Translations under genes and position numbers: made by a program
From: Phycisphaerales bacterium
Lineage (GTDB): Bacteria; Planctomycetota; Phycisphaerae; Phycisphaerales; SM1A02
Direction: 5' to 3'
Assembly: GCA_030748455.1 (NCBI GenBank)
Contig: JASMLY010000049.1
Coordinates: 1-6,320, forward strand
Length of the DNA stretch: 6,320 bases
In this document: positions 6,224 to 6,320 of the stretch, piece after piece
Layout: the number at the start of each line of letters is the position of its first letter
Numbering within the stretch: position 1 is the stretch's first letter
The notes under the pieces: model-generated
What the model saw: only the letters and a program-made list of their open reading frames with translations
Databases searched by the model: none
Told to the model about the DNA's origin: nothing

Positions 6224-6320
6224 CACACGGCCCCCATCCTGAGATGAGTGCGAGTATGTCGTTCACGTCAGTTGTACCATCACTGTTTACGTCTGAAGCA
6301 CACGCAACTCCGGGTGGTGT
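6216..6320 (-). CDS. C-terminal end of a protein with dockerin-like tail (partial)
   Basis: On the minus strand a frame open to the right edge ends at TGA 6218-6216 and gives 34 residues. These contain SDVNSDGTTDVNDILALI followed by SGWGPCVQ. This is a single dockerin-like EF-hand loop (Asp/Asn at positions 1, 3, 5 and Asp at 12-type spacing) followed by the WGPC ending seen on the 902-aa protease. The match to the tail of a neighbour in the same window makes coding very likely although the fragment is short. The start, the catalytic or binding part of the protein, and its length lie outside the window. It converges with the serine protease gene, with only 28 bases between the two stop codons. 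Confidence 0.8.
   Translation of the reverse strand, partial: TPPGVACASDVNSDGTTDVNDILALISGWGPCVQ

Overview
The window looks like a chromosomal piece from a planctomycete, most likely of the Phycisphaerae type. The main reason is that three separate proteins end in the dockerin-like, calcium-binding tail DxNxDGxVDxxDLLxxxxxWG(xC), which is very common on secreted proteins of that group. The secreted multidomain architecture (propeptide, protease, Ca-binding repeats, beta-propeller or PA14, dockerin-like tail) and the weak Shine-Dalgarno signals fit the same origin. This assignment rests on protein style only, because no rRNA or other phylogenetic marker is present.

Layout. Positions 1-297 hold no convincing complete gene. 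There is a short open frame running in from the left edge and, on the minus strand, a broken tRNA-Ser(UGA) whose 5' half is excellent and whose 3' half is scrambled. A weak terminator-like hairpin follows the first protease gene. Positions 298-5210 hold two minus-strand genes that overlap by a few bases and form an operon (transcribed right to left). They encode 737-aa and 902-aa secreted zinc metalloproteases of the M12B (adamalysin/reprolysin-like) type. They are paralogues over the propeptide and catalytic domain but carry different C-terminal modules. The 737-aa protein has a cadherin/Ig-like module and a PA14 domain. The 902-aa protein has a calcium-binding repeat array interrupted by a beta-propeller. 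Both end in paired dockerin-like EF-hand loops. A short AT-rich divergent intergenic region (5211-5275) separates this operon from a plus-strand gene (5276-6187) for a membrane-targeted, trypsin-like serine protease. Converging on it from the right edge is the C-terminal end of a fourth gene (minus strand, 6216 to beyond 6320) that again ends in a dockerin-like motif.

How the parts may work together. The two metalloproteases both show an M12B-type propeptide with a Cys-Gly site placed like the cysteine switch of ADAM proteases, so they are probably exported as latent zymogens. The divergently encoded serine protease is a candidate activator or processing partner, but this is inference from gene position alone. 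The shared C-terminal tails suggest a common surface sorting or Ca-dependent attachment route. No CRISPR array, insertion sequence, or phage gene was seen.
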